Below are positions 31,553 to 40,927 of a DNA stretch of 64,000 bases, piece after piece. The DNA is taken from positions 434,001 to 498,000 of the forward strand of contig JAJEAA010000018.1 of the NCBI GenBank assembly GCA_022824365.1. Reading direction: 5' to 3'. Source of the stretch: Anaerolineae bacterium (GTDB lineage Bacteria; Chloroflexota; Anaerolineae; Aggregatilineales; Phototrophicaceae). The notes below the pieces were generated by a model. It ran no database searches. It was not told the origin of the DNA and saw only the letters and a program-made list of their open reading frames with translations. The position numbers and the translations under genes are program-made. Positions within the stretch are counted from its first letter, which is position 1, and every line of letters begins with the position of its first letter.

Positions 31553-32677
31553 ATGATAGTTAGCGTCTTACAAGAAAACCTGGCGAAGAGCCTGAATATC
31601 GTCGCCAAAGCGGTCGACAGCAACCCGGCCTTGCCGGTGCTCGCCAATGTGCTGCTGGAAACGGAAGATTCTCGCCTCAAGATCTCCGCCACCAACCTCG
31701 AGTTGAGCATCACGATGTGGATCGGCGCCAAGGTTGAGCAGAGCGGAAGCATTACCCTGCCCGCCCGAACCTTTAACGAACTGGTCAACAACTTGTCGCG
31801 CGAGCGCGTTGACCTGCGTCTGGACGCCGCCACGCACACGGTACACCTGCGCTGCGGCGTGCAAACCTCAAATATCCGCGGCATCGACGCCGACGAGTAC
31901 CCGCCCATCAACCACAATGAAAGCGCCGACCTGCAACTCGAAGGCGAGGCGCTGATCGAAATGATCAACCAGACCGCTTTCGCGGCCGCCCGCGAGCAGA
32001 ACCGTCCGATCCTCACAGGCGTCTACGTGCAGTTGGATGGGCAGAAGCTGACGATGGCGGCAGCTGATGGTTATCGCCTGGCGGTGCGGACGGCCGATAT
32101 CAGCGAGACCTTCAGCGAGAAGCGAGATATGGTCATCCCGGCGCGGACGATGAGCGAAATCGCCCGCATCGTCGAAGGCGATCAAGAGGTCGGCATCGCC
32201 CTGCCATCGCAGCGCAACAGCGTCACTATCTTCGCGCCCAACATACTCATATCATCGCAACTGCTCGAAGGGCGCTTCCCGGATTTCGCCTCGATCATCC
32301 CGCGCTCCTTCGTCACCTCGACCGTGCTCTACACGCAAGACCTGCTGATCGTTTGCCAGCGCGCCGAGATCTTCGCCCGCGATAATGCCAACAGCGCCAA
32401 CCTAAGCGTCAAGCCGGCGCAGAACCCGGGCGAGCCAGCCGAAGTGCTGATCGTCGGCAAGAGCGCCGAGCGCGGCGACAGCGAAGGTATGTTGGACGCC
32501 ACCGCCGAGGGCGAAGCGCTGGATATTTCCTTCAATATCCGCTACCTCATTGATGTGCTGCGCGTCATCAAAGAGGAGCGCGTCGTCTTCCAAAGCAACG
32601 GGCCCGAAAACCCGGGCTTGCTCAAGCCGGAAAATCGAGATGACTTCGTCCACGTTATCATGCCGATGAGCAAATAA
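31553..32677 (+). CDS. dnaN: DNA polymerase III beta sliding clamp
   Basis: A 374-residue ring-forming clamp with the three-domain beta fold. It has KISATNLELSI near 42, LPARTFNELVNNLS near 74, YRLAVRTADI near 180, the FPDF segment near 243, and the C-terminal ending HVIMPMS. This is the normal length. It is isolated from dnaA and the dnaB cluster (31 kb away). A TATACT box lies 85 bases upstream; the -35 is not clear. Confidence 0.96.
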   Translation: MIVSVLQENLAKSLNIVAKAVDSNPALPVLANVLLETEDSRLKISATNLELSITMWIGAKVEQSGSITLPARTFNELVNNLSRERVDLRLDAATHTVHLRCGVQTSNIRGIDADEYPPINHNESADLQLEGEALIEMINQTAFAAAREQNRPILTGVYVQLDGQKLTMAAADGYRLAVRTADISETFSEKRDMVIPARTMSEIARIVEGDQEVGIALPSQRNSVTIFAPNILISSQLLEGRFPDFASIIPRSFVTSTVLYTQDLLIVCQRAEIFARDNANSANLSVKPAQNPGEPAEVLIVGKSAERGDSEGMLDATAEGEALDISFNIRYLIDVLRVIKEERVVFQSNGPENPGLLKPENRDDFVHVIMPMSK

Positions 32678-32717
32678 GGTCCGCTCCCGCCGCTCCGGCG
32701 CTGAACGAAAAACGCCC

Positions 32718-33218
32718 ATGATCGCACCGCCAAAAGCTCGCCGCGTCCGCCCCGATATGCCCCACTACGGCGTCATGCCGGACCAAGTTGATGGCATGCT
32801 GAACTGGGATTGGGTCGAGCAGCGCCTGCGCGAAGCGCGGAATTACTGGATTTGCACTGTTCGCAAAGACGGCCGACCGCATAGCGCGCCTGTATGGGGC
32901 GCCTGGGTCGATGGCGTCCTCTATTTCGGCACCGACCATAATTCAGTCAAGGCGCGCAACATCCGCCGCGACAACCGCGTCGTCATTCATCTCGACAGCG
33001 GCGACGAAACCGTGATCCTCGAGGGCAAACTGGTCGAAGCGCAAGTGTCGGCGTCGCTGCAAAAGAGGCTCGGCGACCGCTACGTCGAGAAGTACGCGCT
33101 GGACCCGGAACTCGAAGAATCCGACGCGCTGCTTTTCCGCCTGGTTCCGCGGAAAGTCATGGCTTGGCTGGAAAGCGACTATCCCGCGACCGCCACTTCC
33201 TGGCTCTTTGATGTCTGA
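32718..33218 (+). CDS. Pyridoxamine-5'-phosphate-oxidase-like flavin/F420-binding protein
   Basis: A 166-residue split-barrel protein. YWICTVRKDGRPHSAPVWGAWVDGVLYFGT near 49-77 and the KARNIRRDNRVVIHLDSGD segment near 83-101 are the classic PPOX cofactor-binding stretch. These proteins reduce or bind FMN, F420 or haem. The substrate is unknown. Its 3' end overlaps the convergent ARMT1-like gene by 40 bases. Confidence 0.85.
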   Translation: MIAPPKARRVRPDMPHYGVMPDQVDGMLNWDWVEQRLREARNYWICTVRKDGRPHSAPVWGAWVDGVLYFGTDHNSVKARNIRRDNRVVIHLDSGDETVILEGKLVEAQVSASLQKRLGDRYVEKYALDPELEESDALLFRLVPRKVMAWLESDYPATATSWLFDV

Positions 33219-34402
33219 GCTTTGAACTGAGCCAAGCCGCGTTTGCCGTTGACGCGCCACTGCGGGTCGTCGCGGTCGAGTTGCGCCGCTGTTTCCGCCG
33301 TCGGCAAGCCCACCACCGGATCGCTCTTGAGCGTGCGCAGGCATAGGACCGGCGCATTGAGATAGCGCAGGACATCGGCGAAGGGCCTATGCGGGGACCA
33401 GAGGGCGTCGCCGACCACACGGCGATAATTGGCATCGCCCTTGACAATCACCAAGCGGGCATCCGCGAAGGAATCGTGAATATCGGCCGGCAGGTCCCAG
33501 AGAAATCGGCTGCTGTTCCAATAGGGATGAGGCAGGAAGCGCAGGCGCTCCGCATTCCAGGCGCGATAGAGGCGGTTTGCCAGCTCGGGCGAACGGCGCT
33601 TCAATTCCGCCAGCATCAGCCAGACGTCCCCCGGCGTGGCGTCGCTGACGAAGGTCGGATGCCACTTAAGACGGAGGTCGACGCGTTCGACGACATGCCG
33701 CAGCAGCGCGTCGGCCAAGACAAGATCCATCGCCAACTCGGAACCGGCGTTATCGACGATGATATGGACGCGGCCGCTTAAGGCTGCGCTGCCGCCCGCC
33801 GATGCGCAAAGCGCCGAAATCAAGGCATCGCGATCATCCACCAGCCAGTCCTCCGGGCTGACGTCGGCGCCGCGTTCCAGCGAGGCAGCATAGCTCAAGT
33901 CGATGCGGTTCGCCCAGAGGTCGAAGGCGACCGCTCGGCGCAAATCAGTTTCGGCATCTTCCAAAGGTCCCGATGCGCGCTCGACCAGCCGCCAAAGCGC
34001 GTCGCCGCGCAGTTCCTCCAGCTTCTTGGGCAGGAAGGGATCGCGCCCGGTTTCATGCCAACGCGCGGCTTCAACGAGACAGCGGTAGGCGTAGGTCTCG
34101 GCGAAGAACCACTCGGCATTGTGCCAGGTCAGCACACCGTCAACGATAGCGCGCTGCTCTTCCATGGCGCGCGACCATTCGGCCTGATCGGGCGCGGACG
34201 CTATATCGAGTCGGCGAATCTCGGCGCCAGAAGCCATCTCGTCGCGCAAGGCAGTCAAGCGCCGCTTGATGCTCGCCGGATAATCGGCGTTGAGCGCGAT
34301 TGTCTCGTCGATGATCGCGGGCAAGCGGACGCGCATCGTGTTATTGGCGAAGGCATTGCTGTGATCCGTACGAATCGGCAGCGGCGCATCTGGAGGTCGC
34401 AT
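33179..34402 (-). CDS. DUF89 / ARMT1-like damage-control phosphatase
   Basis: A protein of 407 residues from the ATG at 34402. It carries PLPIRTD...SFAxxTMRVRLPAII-type opening, the metal/phosphate motif VDNAGSELAMDLVLADAL in the middle, and VIVKGDANYRRVVGD near the C-terminus. These are the conserved Asp/Asn and Lys signatures of the metal-dependent DUF89 (ARMT1) family, which clears damaged phosphometabolites. A TTG at 34435 overlaps the upstream gene's stop and would add 11 residues. The C-terminal end overlaps the PPOX gene. Confidence 0.85.
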   Translation of the reverse strand: MRPPDAPLPIRTDHSNAFANNTMRVRLPAIIDETIALNADYPASIKRRLTALRDEMASGAEIRRLDIASAPDQAEWSRAMEEQRAIVDGVLTWHNAEWFFAETYAYRCLVEAARWHETGRDPFLPKKLEELRGDALWRLVERASGPLEDAETDLRRAVAFDLWANRIDLSYAASLERGADVSPEDWLVDDRDALISALCASAGGSAALSGRVHIIVDNAGSELAMDLVLADALLRHVVERVDLRLKWHPTFVSDATPGDVWLMLAELKRRSPELANRLYRAWNAERLRFLPHPYWNSSRFLWDLPADIHDSFADARLVIVKGDANYRRVVGDALWSPHRPFADVLRYLNAPVLCLRTLKSDPVVGLPTAETAAQLDRDDPQWRVNGKRGLAQFKAQTSKSQEVAVAG

Positions 34403-34431
34403 CGGACGCCTATTCTGTTTCGATGGAGCGC

Positions 34432-36051
34432 TCAAGCGCCGCGATAGATGGTGACGTAACGCCGCGGTTCATCGCCGACGCTGGCGGATTGCATGCGCGC
34501 TTGGCGGGCAAGCTGATGTTGCCGCTTGCGAATCTGAGAGGCTTGCGGTTTCAGGTTGATATAATCCTCGCCAGCGCGAATCCGGTTGATCGCTTGTTCC
34601 GCTTCCCATAGCGCCTCGCCAAAGGGATCAGCATCGCTGCGCCCGTTCAATCGGAAGAGATCAACCAGGAAATTTTCCATTTGCGTCACGGTATTCGCGC
34701 GCAGGACATATATCGACAAACCGCGCTTTTCGCCGTCGGTAATCAATCGCGGACGTCGCCGATAATGTGTCTTCAAGGTGACAATCGCTTCCGCGTCGCC
34801 GAAGTCATCGGTGAGGATTAGCGGTACCGACAGGCGTCGAGCGGCTTGTTCCAGGCGATTGCGGGCGACGCCATAGGCATAGACGCTGATGGGGCGCAAG
34901 TCGCGCCTGTTCTGCTGGGCGACATCCTCTTTCATTTCGTTGCGCGTCTGTCCGTTTTCGCGATTGCCGCGCACGACATGCGCGTTGGTCGCGCCGGAGC
35001 GACGCAGATTTTGCGCGCCTTGACGCGAGGGGGCCGAGCGCGCGTCCGCTTCTTGAACAAAGTCGCTGACGTGAATGGCGCCGCTCTCGTCGCGCTCGCG
35101 CAATTCCGCCGGCAAGGGGCGGTTGCGCAGCATGGCGTCAACAGCCGAGGCGACATCGGGATGCACCACCAAGCGATCGCGAGCCTGGATTTCGATCATA
35201 ATGTCAAATGTAGGCGCCGTCCGCCGCTCCAATACAACCTTCTGCGTGCCGCGCCGCCGCGCCTCATCGTCAGACAAGGTTACCGATTCGATGCCGCCGA
35301 TCAAGTCAGAAAGGGTCGGATTGAGCATCAGGTTTTCCAGCGTATTGCCGTGGGCGGTGCCGATAAGCTGGACGCCGCGTTCCGCGATCGTGCGCGCCGC
35401 CATCGCTTCCAGTTCGCGGCCGATTTCGTCAATGACGATCACTTCCGGGTTGTGGTTCTCGACCGCCTCGATCATGACCTCGTGCTGGCGATCCGGCTGG
35501 GAGACCTGCATGCGCCGCGCCTTGCCAACCGCCTCATGCGGGATATCGCCATCGCCGCCGATTTCGTTCGATGTGTCGACGATGACCACGCGCTTGTCAC
35601 GCGAGCGTACGCGAGCCGCCTCCCGCAGCAAAGTCGTTTTGCCGACGCCGGGGGGACCCACGATGAGGACGCTCTGCCCGGACTCGATTAAATCGGCGAT
35701 GATGTCAATCGTGCCGTAGACCGCCCGGCCTATGCGGACCGTCAAGCCGACGATTTTGCCGCGGCGGTTGCGGATCGCCGAGATGCGATGCAGCGAGCGT
35801 TCGATGCCGGCGCGATTGTCGTCGTCAAAATCGCCCAATTCAGCGACGAGTTGCTGCAGATCCTCCTCCCTCACCTCTTGGTCAGAGAGTCGATATTCAC
35901 CGTGGATGTAGCGGGCGGTCGGGATTCTACCCAGGTCGAGTACAATTTCAAGCAGTTCGCTCGTATCGCCGTATTCGTCTATCGCATCGCGTATTCTCTG
36001 TGGCAGTACACTTCTCAGAATGTCAAAATCGTCCGTTATGCGTTTGTCCAT
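34432..36051 (-). CDS. SpoIIIAA/Ycf45-like AAA ATPase with C-terminal R3H domain
   Basis: A 539-residue protein. The N-terminal AAA ATPase has Walker A GPPGVGKTT near 132 and Walker B-like EVIVIDEIGRE near 206. GTAHGNTLENLMLNPTL near 231 is characteristic of the Ycf45/SpoIIIAA-type group. A middle Arg/Gln-rich linker leads to a region (ISVYAYGVARNRLEQAARRL) shared by Ycf45 proteins. The last 60 residues resemble an R3H single-stranded nucleic-acid-binding domain. The cellular role is not established. It precedes the ARMT1-like gene closely, as if in one unit. Confidence 0.85.
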   Translation of the reverse strand: MDKRITDDFDILRSVLPQRIRDAIDEYGDTSELLEIVLDLGRIPTARYIHGEYRLSDQEVREEDLQQLVAELGDFDDDNRAGIERSLHRISAIRNRRGKIVGLTVRIGRAVYGTIDIIADLIESGQSVLIVGPPGVGKTTLLREAARVRSRDKRVVIVDTSNEIGGDGDIPHEAVGKARRMQVSQPDRQHEVMIEAVENHNPEVIVIDEIGRELEAMAARTIAERGVQLIGTAHGNTLENLMLNPTLSDLIGGIESVTLSDDEARRRGTQKVVLERRTAPTFDIMIEIQARDRLVVHPDVASAVDAMLRNRPLPAELRERDESGAIHVSDFVQEADARSAPSRQGAQNLRRSGATNAHVVRGNRENGQTRNEMKEDVAQQNRRDLRPISVYAYGVARNRLEQAARRLSVPLILTDDFGDAEAIVTLKTHYRRRPRLITDGEKRGLSIYVLRANTVTQMENFLVDLFRLNGRSDADPFGEALWEAEQAINRIRAGEDYINLKPQASQIRKRQHQLARQARMQSASVGDEPRRYVTIYRGA

Positions 36052-36112
36052 GAATTCGGGTGTTGTCCTCCGCTAAGTCAACAAATGTGAAAACATTGCG
36101 ACTGTTTCTTTT

Positions 36113-37108
36113 TTATACGGGCAGGCCGCTGAATCTCTCTCGATTGACCTTTCCCATGGAGTCTTGTCCAGCCAGCTGCAAGGTGGCGGCCGGCTTTTGA
36201 CCGCCCCTCGCGCTCAATTGGAGCCGGTCAAATGAGGCTTGCCGGATGCCGGCGGTCAGGTGCTTGACCATGACAGCCTGTTCCAACCAGGGGCTGAAGC
36301 CGAGGTCGCGCATGGCGTTTTCCAGCCAGCCTTGATAACCGCGCACGCAGATATATACCGGCAGCTTGCGGCAGCGCTCAATCTTCATGAGGGCGGCGGC
36401 GACAATATCGGCCGCTTCGCTCAGCACTTCGGGATGCACATAAGGCATCAGATAGACGCCGTGCCGGCCCTCCGAATAGGCGAGGTAGGCTTCCACCTGG
36501 CCCTCTTTGCGGAAGACCAAACCGGCCATTTCCGCCGAAGGTTCCATCACCGGTTGGAGGATGCGCGGGATCGTACAGCCCAGAAGCGCGGATATGCCCA
36601 GTTCATCGCCATCGGTCTCGGCGGCAATAGCTACATCGGGCGCCAGGAATCCGGAGCCCAGCGGATCGCGCTGCCAGATCACCTGCCGGCTGTATACCGC
36701 GTAGCCGGCGCGGCGCATCGTCTCGAACAGGCGATGACTTAATTCGATTTCGCCAACGAGCGTATGCGCGCCATTCTTGCCCGCCTGCTCCGCCATCGCA
36801 TCCAGCATGTGCAGCCAAATCGTATCGTCTTCGCCGTCCTCAAGCGTCGGCGCCAGGTAGACGAGATGGGCGTTGGCGTCGCCCTGGCGGTGGCGAAACT
36901 GACCAACGACATCCTGGCCCTCGATATGCCCCAGGAGAGAGTGCAAGCCCCGAGGAAAGACAATGCTCGATAGCAGGGCGCTGTTCTGCCCGCGCGCGTC
37001 TTCGATCAAACCCAGTTCGCTATCCAGGACGATGGCGTTCTGCTTCAGACGCAGCATCACAGGAAGATCGCGCAGTTTCAGCGCATGGGTATCGGTCTGG
37101 CTGACCAT
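36113..37108 (-). CDS. GNAT-like protein of unknown function
   Basis: A 331-residue protein. Two halves have acetyltransferase-like ends: SHRLFETMRRAGYAVYSRQVIW near 105-126 and the closing PVYICVRGYQGWLENAMRDLGFSPWLEQAVMVKHL near 250-284. Both recall the C-terminal strand pair of GNAT enzymes. No clear acetyl-CoA loop is present, so catalytic activity is uncertain. It is transcribed leftward from the divergent 172-base region shared with the Gfo/Idh/MocA gene. Confidence 0.6.
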   Translation of the reverse strand: MVSQTDTHALKLRDLPVMLRLKQNAIVLDSELGLIEDARGQNSALLSSIVFPRGLHSLLGHIEGQDVVGQFRHRQGDANAHLVYLAPTLEDGEDDTIWLHMLDAMAEQAGKNGAHTLVGEIELSHRLFETMRRAGYAVYSRQVIWQRDPLGSGFLAPDVAIAAETDGDELGISALLGCTIPRILQPVMEPSAEMAGLVFRKEGQVEAYLAYSEGRHGVYLMPYVHPEVLSEAADIVAAALMKIERCRKLPVYICVRGYQGWLENAMRDLGFSPWLEQAVMVKHLTAGIRQASFDRLQLSARGGQKPAATLQLAGQDSMGKVNRERFSGLPV

Positions 37109-37280
37109 GCTTTGCCTCGGCTGGACATGCCCGGCGGATGAGAATACAAGTCAATTGTATCATTTTCCGTCAAGGCATAACAGCGATTCGGGCGATTGCC
37201 CTGAGGACGCCATAGGGCAACCTTTACCAAAAGGCGCCGCCAGAAGTATTATTATCCCTACTGTCAACAAGAGCGAGCAG

Positions 37281-38348
37281 ATGCTAATGGAAAGTTTGCG
37301 CGTTGCCTTTCTGGGTACCGGCCGGATATCCGATTTACATGCCCTCGCCTATCTCGATGACGAGCGAGCCGATATCGTAGCGGTATGCGATAGGAGCATC
37401 GACCTCGCTCAGGCGCGCGGGCGCCGTTGGGGCGTGGCGGAAAGCGGCATCTTCAGCGACTATCATAAGATGCTGGCAGCGCCGGATATTGACCTGGTGG
37501 AGATTCTGCTGCCGCATCACTTGCATCATCAAGCGGCGCTGGACGCGGTCGCCGCCGGCAAACATGTTTCGGTGCAGAAGCCGATGGCGCTCACCGTCGC
37601 GCAAGCGGACGAGATGGTCGCCGCGGCCAAGGCCGCTAACCTCACCTTAAAAGTCTATGAGAACTTCATCTTCTACCCGCCGGTGCAACGGGCGAAAGCC
37701 TTGATCGACAACGGCGAAATCGGCGAGCCGCTTACGATTCGCGTCAAGAGCAATTCCGGCATCAGCCCAACCGAATGGGAGGTGCCGGCTTCGGCGCAAG
37801 CCTGGCGGCTGAACCCGGAAGAATGCGGCGGCGGTCCGCTGGTTTTTGATGACGGGCATCACAAATTCGCCCTGGGCTGGCATTTCATGGGCATGGCTGA
37901 AGAAGTCCACGCTTGGATCGGCAGCACCGAGACCGCCCCGGGCATGTTCCTTGACGCGCCGGCGATCGTGTCCTGGAAATTCCCGGGCAATCGCTACGGC
38001 TCTTTGGAAGCGGTGTATTCGCCGGAGCTGGTGCTGGATACAAAGCACTACGCCCAAGACGACCGCATCGAAATCACCGGCAGCAAGGGCGTGATCTGGG
38101 TGACGCGGGGCCACGGCAAGATGATGGATCTGCCGCCGGTGGTGCTGTACAAGGATCGGCAGACGCGCAGTTTCTCGGATATGCCGGTCGGCTGGGAGCA
38201 CAGCTTCATCAATTCGACGCGGCAGATGATCGACGCCTTTTTCGCCGGCGACGCGCCGCAGTTGACCGGTGAAGACGGCCGAGAAGTCCTGCGTTTCGCC
38301 TTGGCGGCGCAAGAATCGGCTCGGCTTGGTCAAGCGGTAAAACTGTGA
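37281..38348 (+). CDS. Gfo/Idh/MocA-family oxidoreductase
   Basis: A 355-residue NAD(P)-dependent sugar/inositol dehydrogenase. The Rossmann motif AFLGTGRISDLHAL opens the protein. The EILLPHHLHHQAALDAVAAGKHVSVQKPMAL stretch near 74-104 contains the catalytic EKP-like Lys (here QKP). The C-terminal alpha/beta domain carries the paired histidine motif FDDGHHKFALG near 190-200. The start is ATG at 37281; ATG at 37287 is also possible. Upstream in-frame sequence overlaps the divergent gene and is not credible. Confidence 0.88.
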   Translation: MLMESLRVAFLGTGRISDLHALAYLDDERADIVAVCDRSIDLAQARGRRWGVAESGIFSDYHKMLAAPDIDLVEILLPHHLHHQAALDAVAAGKHVSVQKPMALTVAQADEMVAAAKAANLTLKVYENFIFYPPVQRAKALIDNGEIGEPLTIRVKSNSGISPTEWEVPASAQAWRLNPEECGGGPLVFDDGHHKFALGWHFMGMAEEVHAWIGSTETAPGMFLDAPAIVSWKFPGNRYGSLEAVYSPELVLDTKHYAQDDRIEITGSKGVIWVTRGHGKMMDLPPVVLYKDRQTRSFSDMPVGWEHSFINSTRQMIDAFFAGDAPQLTGEDGREVLRFALAAQESARLGQAVKL

Positions 38349-38360
38349 CGCGCGGGCTGA

Positions 38361-38936
38361 TTACTCGCGGACGCTGATCGTATCGCCTGCCATGCTGGTG
38401 ATCGTCGCGAGCGCGTGAATTGGAACATCGTATTTTTCAAGCATAGCGGCGCGCCCGCCTTCAAAGGTCTTTTCCACAATAACGCCAACGCCGACCAGAT
38501 TGGCGCCGGCGCTGGCGACAATGCGCGCGAGAGCCAGCAGCGTTTTGCCGGTGGCCAGGAAGTCATCGATAATCAATACATTCTCGCCGGCATGCAGAAA
38601 TTCCGCCGAGACCAGAAGCAAAGTCTCGCCGCCTTTGGTATGGCTGGGCGCCGTCTCCAAAAAGACTGGACCGGACATGGTAATGGGTTTTTTCTTGCGC
38701 GCGTAAACCACCGGCACGTTCATCTCAATGGCGGTCATCAGGGCGGGGGCAATGCCCGAGATCTCGGCCGTCAAAATGCGATCCACCGGCGTATCGGCGA
38801 AGCGTTCGGCGAAGGCGGCGCCCATTCCCAACATCAGCGCGGGGTCAAGCTGATGATTGATGATGCTATCAACCTTGAGGATGCCATCGCCAAGATTGAT
38901 GCCTTCGGCGCGAATGCGTTCGATCAAAGCTTTCAT
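38361..38936 (-). CDS. xpt: Xanthine phosphoribosyltransferase
   Basis: A 191-residue type I PRTase converting xanthine and PRPP to XMP. The PRPP loop is VLIIDDFLATGKT near 124-136. The N-terminal EGINLGDGILKVDSIINHQLDP near 11-32 and VYARKKKPITM near 76-86 are specific to Xpt. Its start is 16 bases after the AzlD-like gene's stop, suggesting co-transcription. No purine riboswitch is recognisable upstream. Confidence 0.93.
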   Translation of the reverse strand: MKALIERIRAEGINLGDGILKVDSIINHQLDPALMLGMGAAFAERFADTPVDRILTAEISGIAPALMTAIEMNVPVVYARKKKPITMSGPVFLETAPSHTKGGETLLLVSAEFLHAGENVLIIDDFLATGKTLLALARIVASAGANLVGVGVIVEKTFEGGRAAMLEKYDVPIHALATITSMAGDTISVRE

Positions 38937-38951
38937 CGGTTATCTCCTCTA

Positions 38952-39281
38952 TCAAGCGACTTTCAGGCGAGGGCGATAAAATGCGCGCCAAAGCATAAAG
39001 CGGCCCATGCCGGCGAAGATTGCGGCCAAGAGATTGCCCCAGCGCCAGGCGACCAGACCGCCAATCAAGTATGCGTTTGCGAAGGTCAAGGCCGGGACGT
39101 TATTACGGATTAGAAGCTCGGGCGCGATGATGGCGAAGAACAGGGCAACCGGCACGAATCGCAAGCCGCGCAAAACTCGTTCGGGCAGCCGGACCCGGCC
39201 AACAAGAGCCAGCGTCGGATAGCGCGCGAGAAACGCTGCCAGCATCATGCCAATGATGAGGCTTGGCTTTTCTCTCGTCAT
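38952..39281 (-). CDS. AzlD-like branched-chain amino-acid transport membrane protein
   Basis: A 109-residue protein with three to four predicted helices. The AzlD-type opening MLAAFLARYPTLALVGRVRLPERVLRGLRFVPVALF is present and RFMLWRAF is near the end. AzlD normally partners AzlC in exporting branched-chain amino acids. No azlC is adjacent in either direction, so it is an orphan within the window. Confidence 0.7.
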   Translation of the reverse strand: MTREKPSLIIGMMLAAFLARYPTLALVGRVRLPERVLRGLRFVPVALFFAIIAPELLIRNNVPALTFANAYLIGGLVAWRWGNLLAAIFAGMGRFMLWRAFYRPRLKVA

Positions 39282-39313
39282 TGCGGCCGTCGGCTTCTGC
39301 GCCGGCTGGAGCG

Positions 39314-39805
39314 CTAGCGCCCCGCCAGCACGCGCGTAATCTGCTCAAGGTGATCGAGGTCGTGCAAGCCAACCTGCATCGCGGCATCGGTCATCGTGAA
39401 ACTGTCGCGCTCCGGATGAACGCCGCCGCGCTCCCATTGCTCCGGCGAGAGCGCCTCAAAAAACAGGATGAAGCGCTGCCGCGACGCCCGCAAGGCCTGG
39501 CAGGCCTCTTGCAGATCGTCCTGCTGATAAGCCCGCTCAATAGCCATCGCCTCGTGATCATAGCCCGGCAATTGCGGATGATCTTCTTCCAGCATCATGA
39601 CAGCGCGCTTGTAGAAGATCTCATCGAAGTCACGCAGGTGGCAGAGGATCTCGATGATGGACCAGCCATCGTCGCCATCGCGCAGGTCGCGGGCTTCGTC
39701 AGCGGAGACGCCGCGAAGAATATGACCGAGCGAGTCGCAAGTCAAGCGCATCATGGCTAGCTGGCGCTCGCGTACCTGTAGCCAAGTCGTCCCCAAATCT
39801 GTCAT
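39314..39805 (-). CDS. DinB-family putative metal-dependent protein
   Basis: A 163-residue four-helix-bundle DinB_2 protein. The likely divalent-metal ligands are His in WSIIEILCHLRDFD (near 56) and His in LHDLDHLEQITRVL (near 147 and 151). Members include bacillithiol and mycothiol transferases and uncharacterised proteins. No thiol-specific context is visible here. Confidence 0.85.
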   Translation of the reverse strand: MTDLGTTWLQVRERQLAMMRLTCDSLGHILRGVSADEARDLRDGDDGWSIIEILCHLRDFDEIFYKRAVMMLEEDHPQLPGYDHEAMAIERAYQQDDLQEACQALRASRQRFILFFEALSPEQWERGGVHPERDSFTMTDAAMQVGLHDLDHLEQITRVLAGR

Positions 39806-39867
39806 GGTATGCCTCTGTCCTTGGTCTAGCCTACTCGCCCCATTCTAGTTTGCCTTGCCCGTTGATG

Positions 39868-40842
39868 CTATATCCGGGTAGCGCAGTTCGCTCGGACCAG
39901 TCCCCAGAGTATGACGCGATTATCGCCGCCGCCGCTGACCAGCATGGAACCGGTCGGGTTGAAGTCCAGCGCCAATACCGGCCGGCTATGCCCGTCGATC
40001 AGACGCAACTCCCGCCGAGATCGCGCGTTCCAAATGCGAATCATATTGTCGCGGCCGCCGCTGGCCAGGGTGGTCCCATCCGGCGAGAAAGCTAGGGCAT
40101 CAACCCCGCCGGCGTGAGCGGGGACGACCGCCGGTTTGCGGCCGCCGTCATTCCAAAAGCGAATGGTCATATCTTTGCTCGCGGAAGCCAGGGCGTTTGA
40201 ATGCGGCAGCCGGGCGATATCGCGCGCCCAGTCATCATGTTCGCCGAGTGCAGTCGGTTTCGCTTCTGTATTCAGGCGCCAAGAAAAGATACGTTTGTCG
40301 CGGCTACCCGAGAATAGACGCTCGCCGGTCTGGTCAAACGCCAGGGCGGTCAATTCATCGTCGTGGCCCTCCAGGAGACCGCGTGGTTCACCGCTGGCAA
40401 CATCCCACAATCGAATGAGGCCATCAGCGCCGCCGCTGGCGAGGCTGCGCCCGTCAGGCGAGAATACGACTGCTTCAACCGAACCGGCATGTCCGCATAG
40501 TGTTTTGGACTCAAATTCCTTCGAGCTTGTCAGCATCCAGAGTTTGACTGTCGTATCGGCGCTGCCGGCCGCCAGGATTGCGCCATCCGGACTGAAGGCG
40601 ATATCTTTGACAGGGGCCGCCGACGCGGTCAATCGAATGCGGGGCGCGCCGCCAAAACTCCCGCGATAGAGCGCGATGCCATCGCCGCCCGCGATCGCCA
40701 ATAGATCCCCGCCGGGCGACCAGCGCGCTTGCGATATCCAGCCAAAACGCGCCGTCGCCAGCCTCCGCAACCGCGACAGATTATCGTGGTTTATCCGCTC
40801 GTGGTTCACCCTATCGGTTTCCGTTATGTATAAATCCGGCAT
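39868..40842 (-). CDS. WD40 repeat beta-propeller protein
   Basis: A 324-residue protein with about seven WD40-type blades. Repeats have the FSPDGxxLA(S/A)G(G/S)xDxxIRxW pattern, for example AFSPDGAILAAGSADTTVKLW, VFSPDGRSLASGGADGLIRLW and AFSPDGTTLASGGRDNMIRIW. No signal peptide or catalytic domain is seen. It is likely a cytosolic scaffold or lectin-like propeller. It is transcribed divergently from the thioesterase gene. Confidence 0.9.
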   Translation of the reverse strand: MPDLYITETDRVNHERINHDNLSRLRRLATARFGWISQARWSPGGDLLAIAGGDGIALYRGSFGGAPRIRLTASAAPVKDIAFSPDGAILAAGSADTTVKLWMLTSSKEFESKTLCGHAGSVEAVVFSPDGRSLASGGADGLIRLWDVASGEPRGLLEGHDDELTALAFDQTGERLFSGSRDKRIFSWRLNTEAKPTALGEHDDWARDIARLPHSNALASASKDMTIRFWNDGGRKPAVVPAHAGGVDALAFSPDGTTLASGGRDNMIRIWNARSRRELRLIDGHSRPVLALDFNPTGSMLVSGGGDNRVILWGLVRANCATRI

Positions 40843-40891
40843 CGCGCCCGGGCAGTTTAGCGCCGCGGTACATCCGCGGGATTTCTAGCAT

Positions 40892-40897
40892 TATAAT
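40892..40897 (+). promoter_or_regulatory. -10 box of the thioesterase gene promoter
   Basis: A perfect TATAAT 31 bases before the thioesterase ATG. No good -35 was found. Confidence 0.45.
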
Positions 40898-40927
40898 GGC
40901 GGCTGGTCACATGACACGAGAGGCGCT

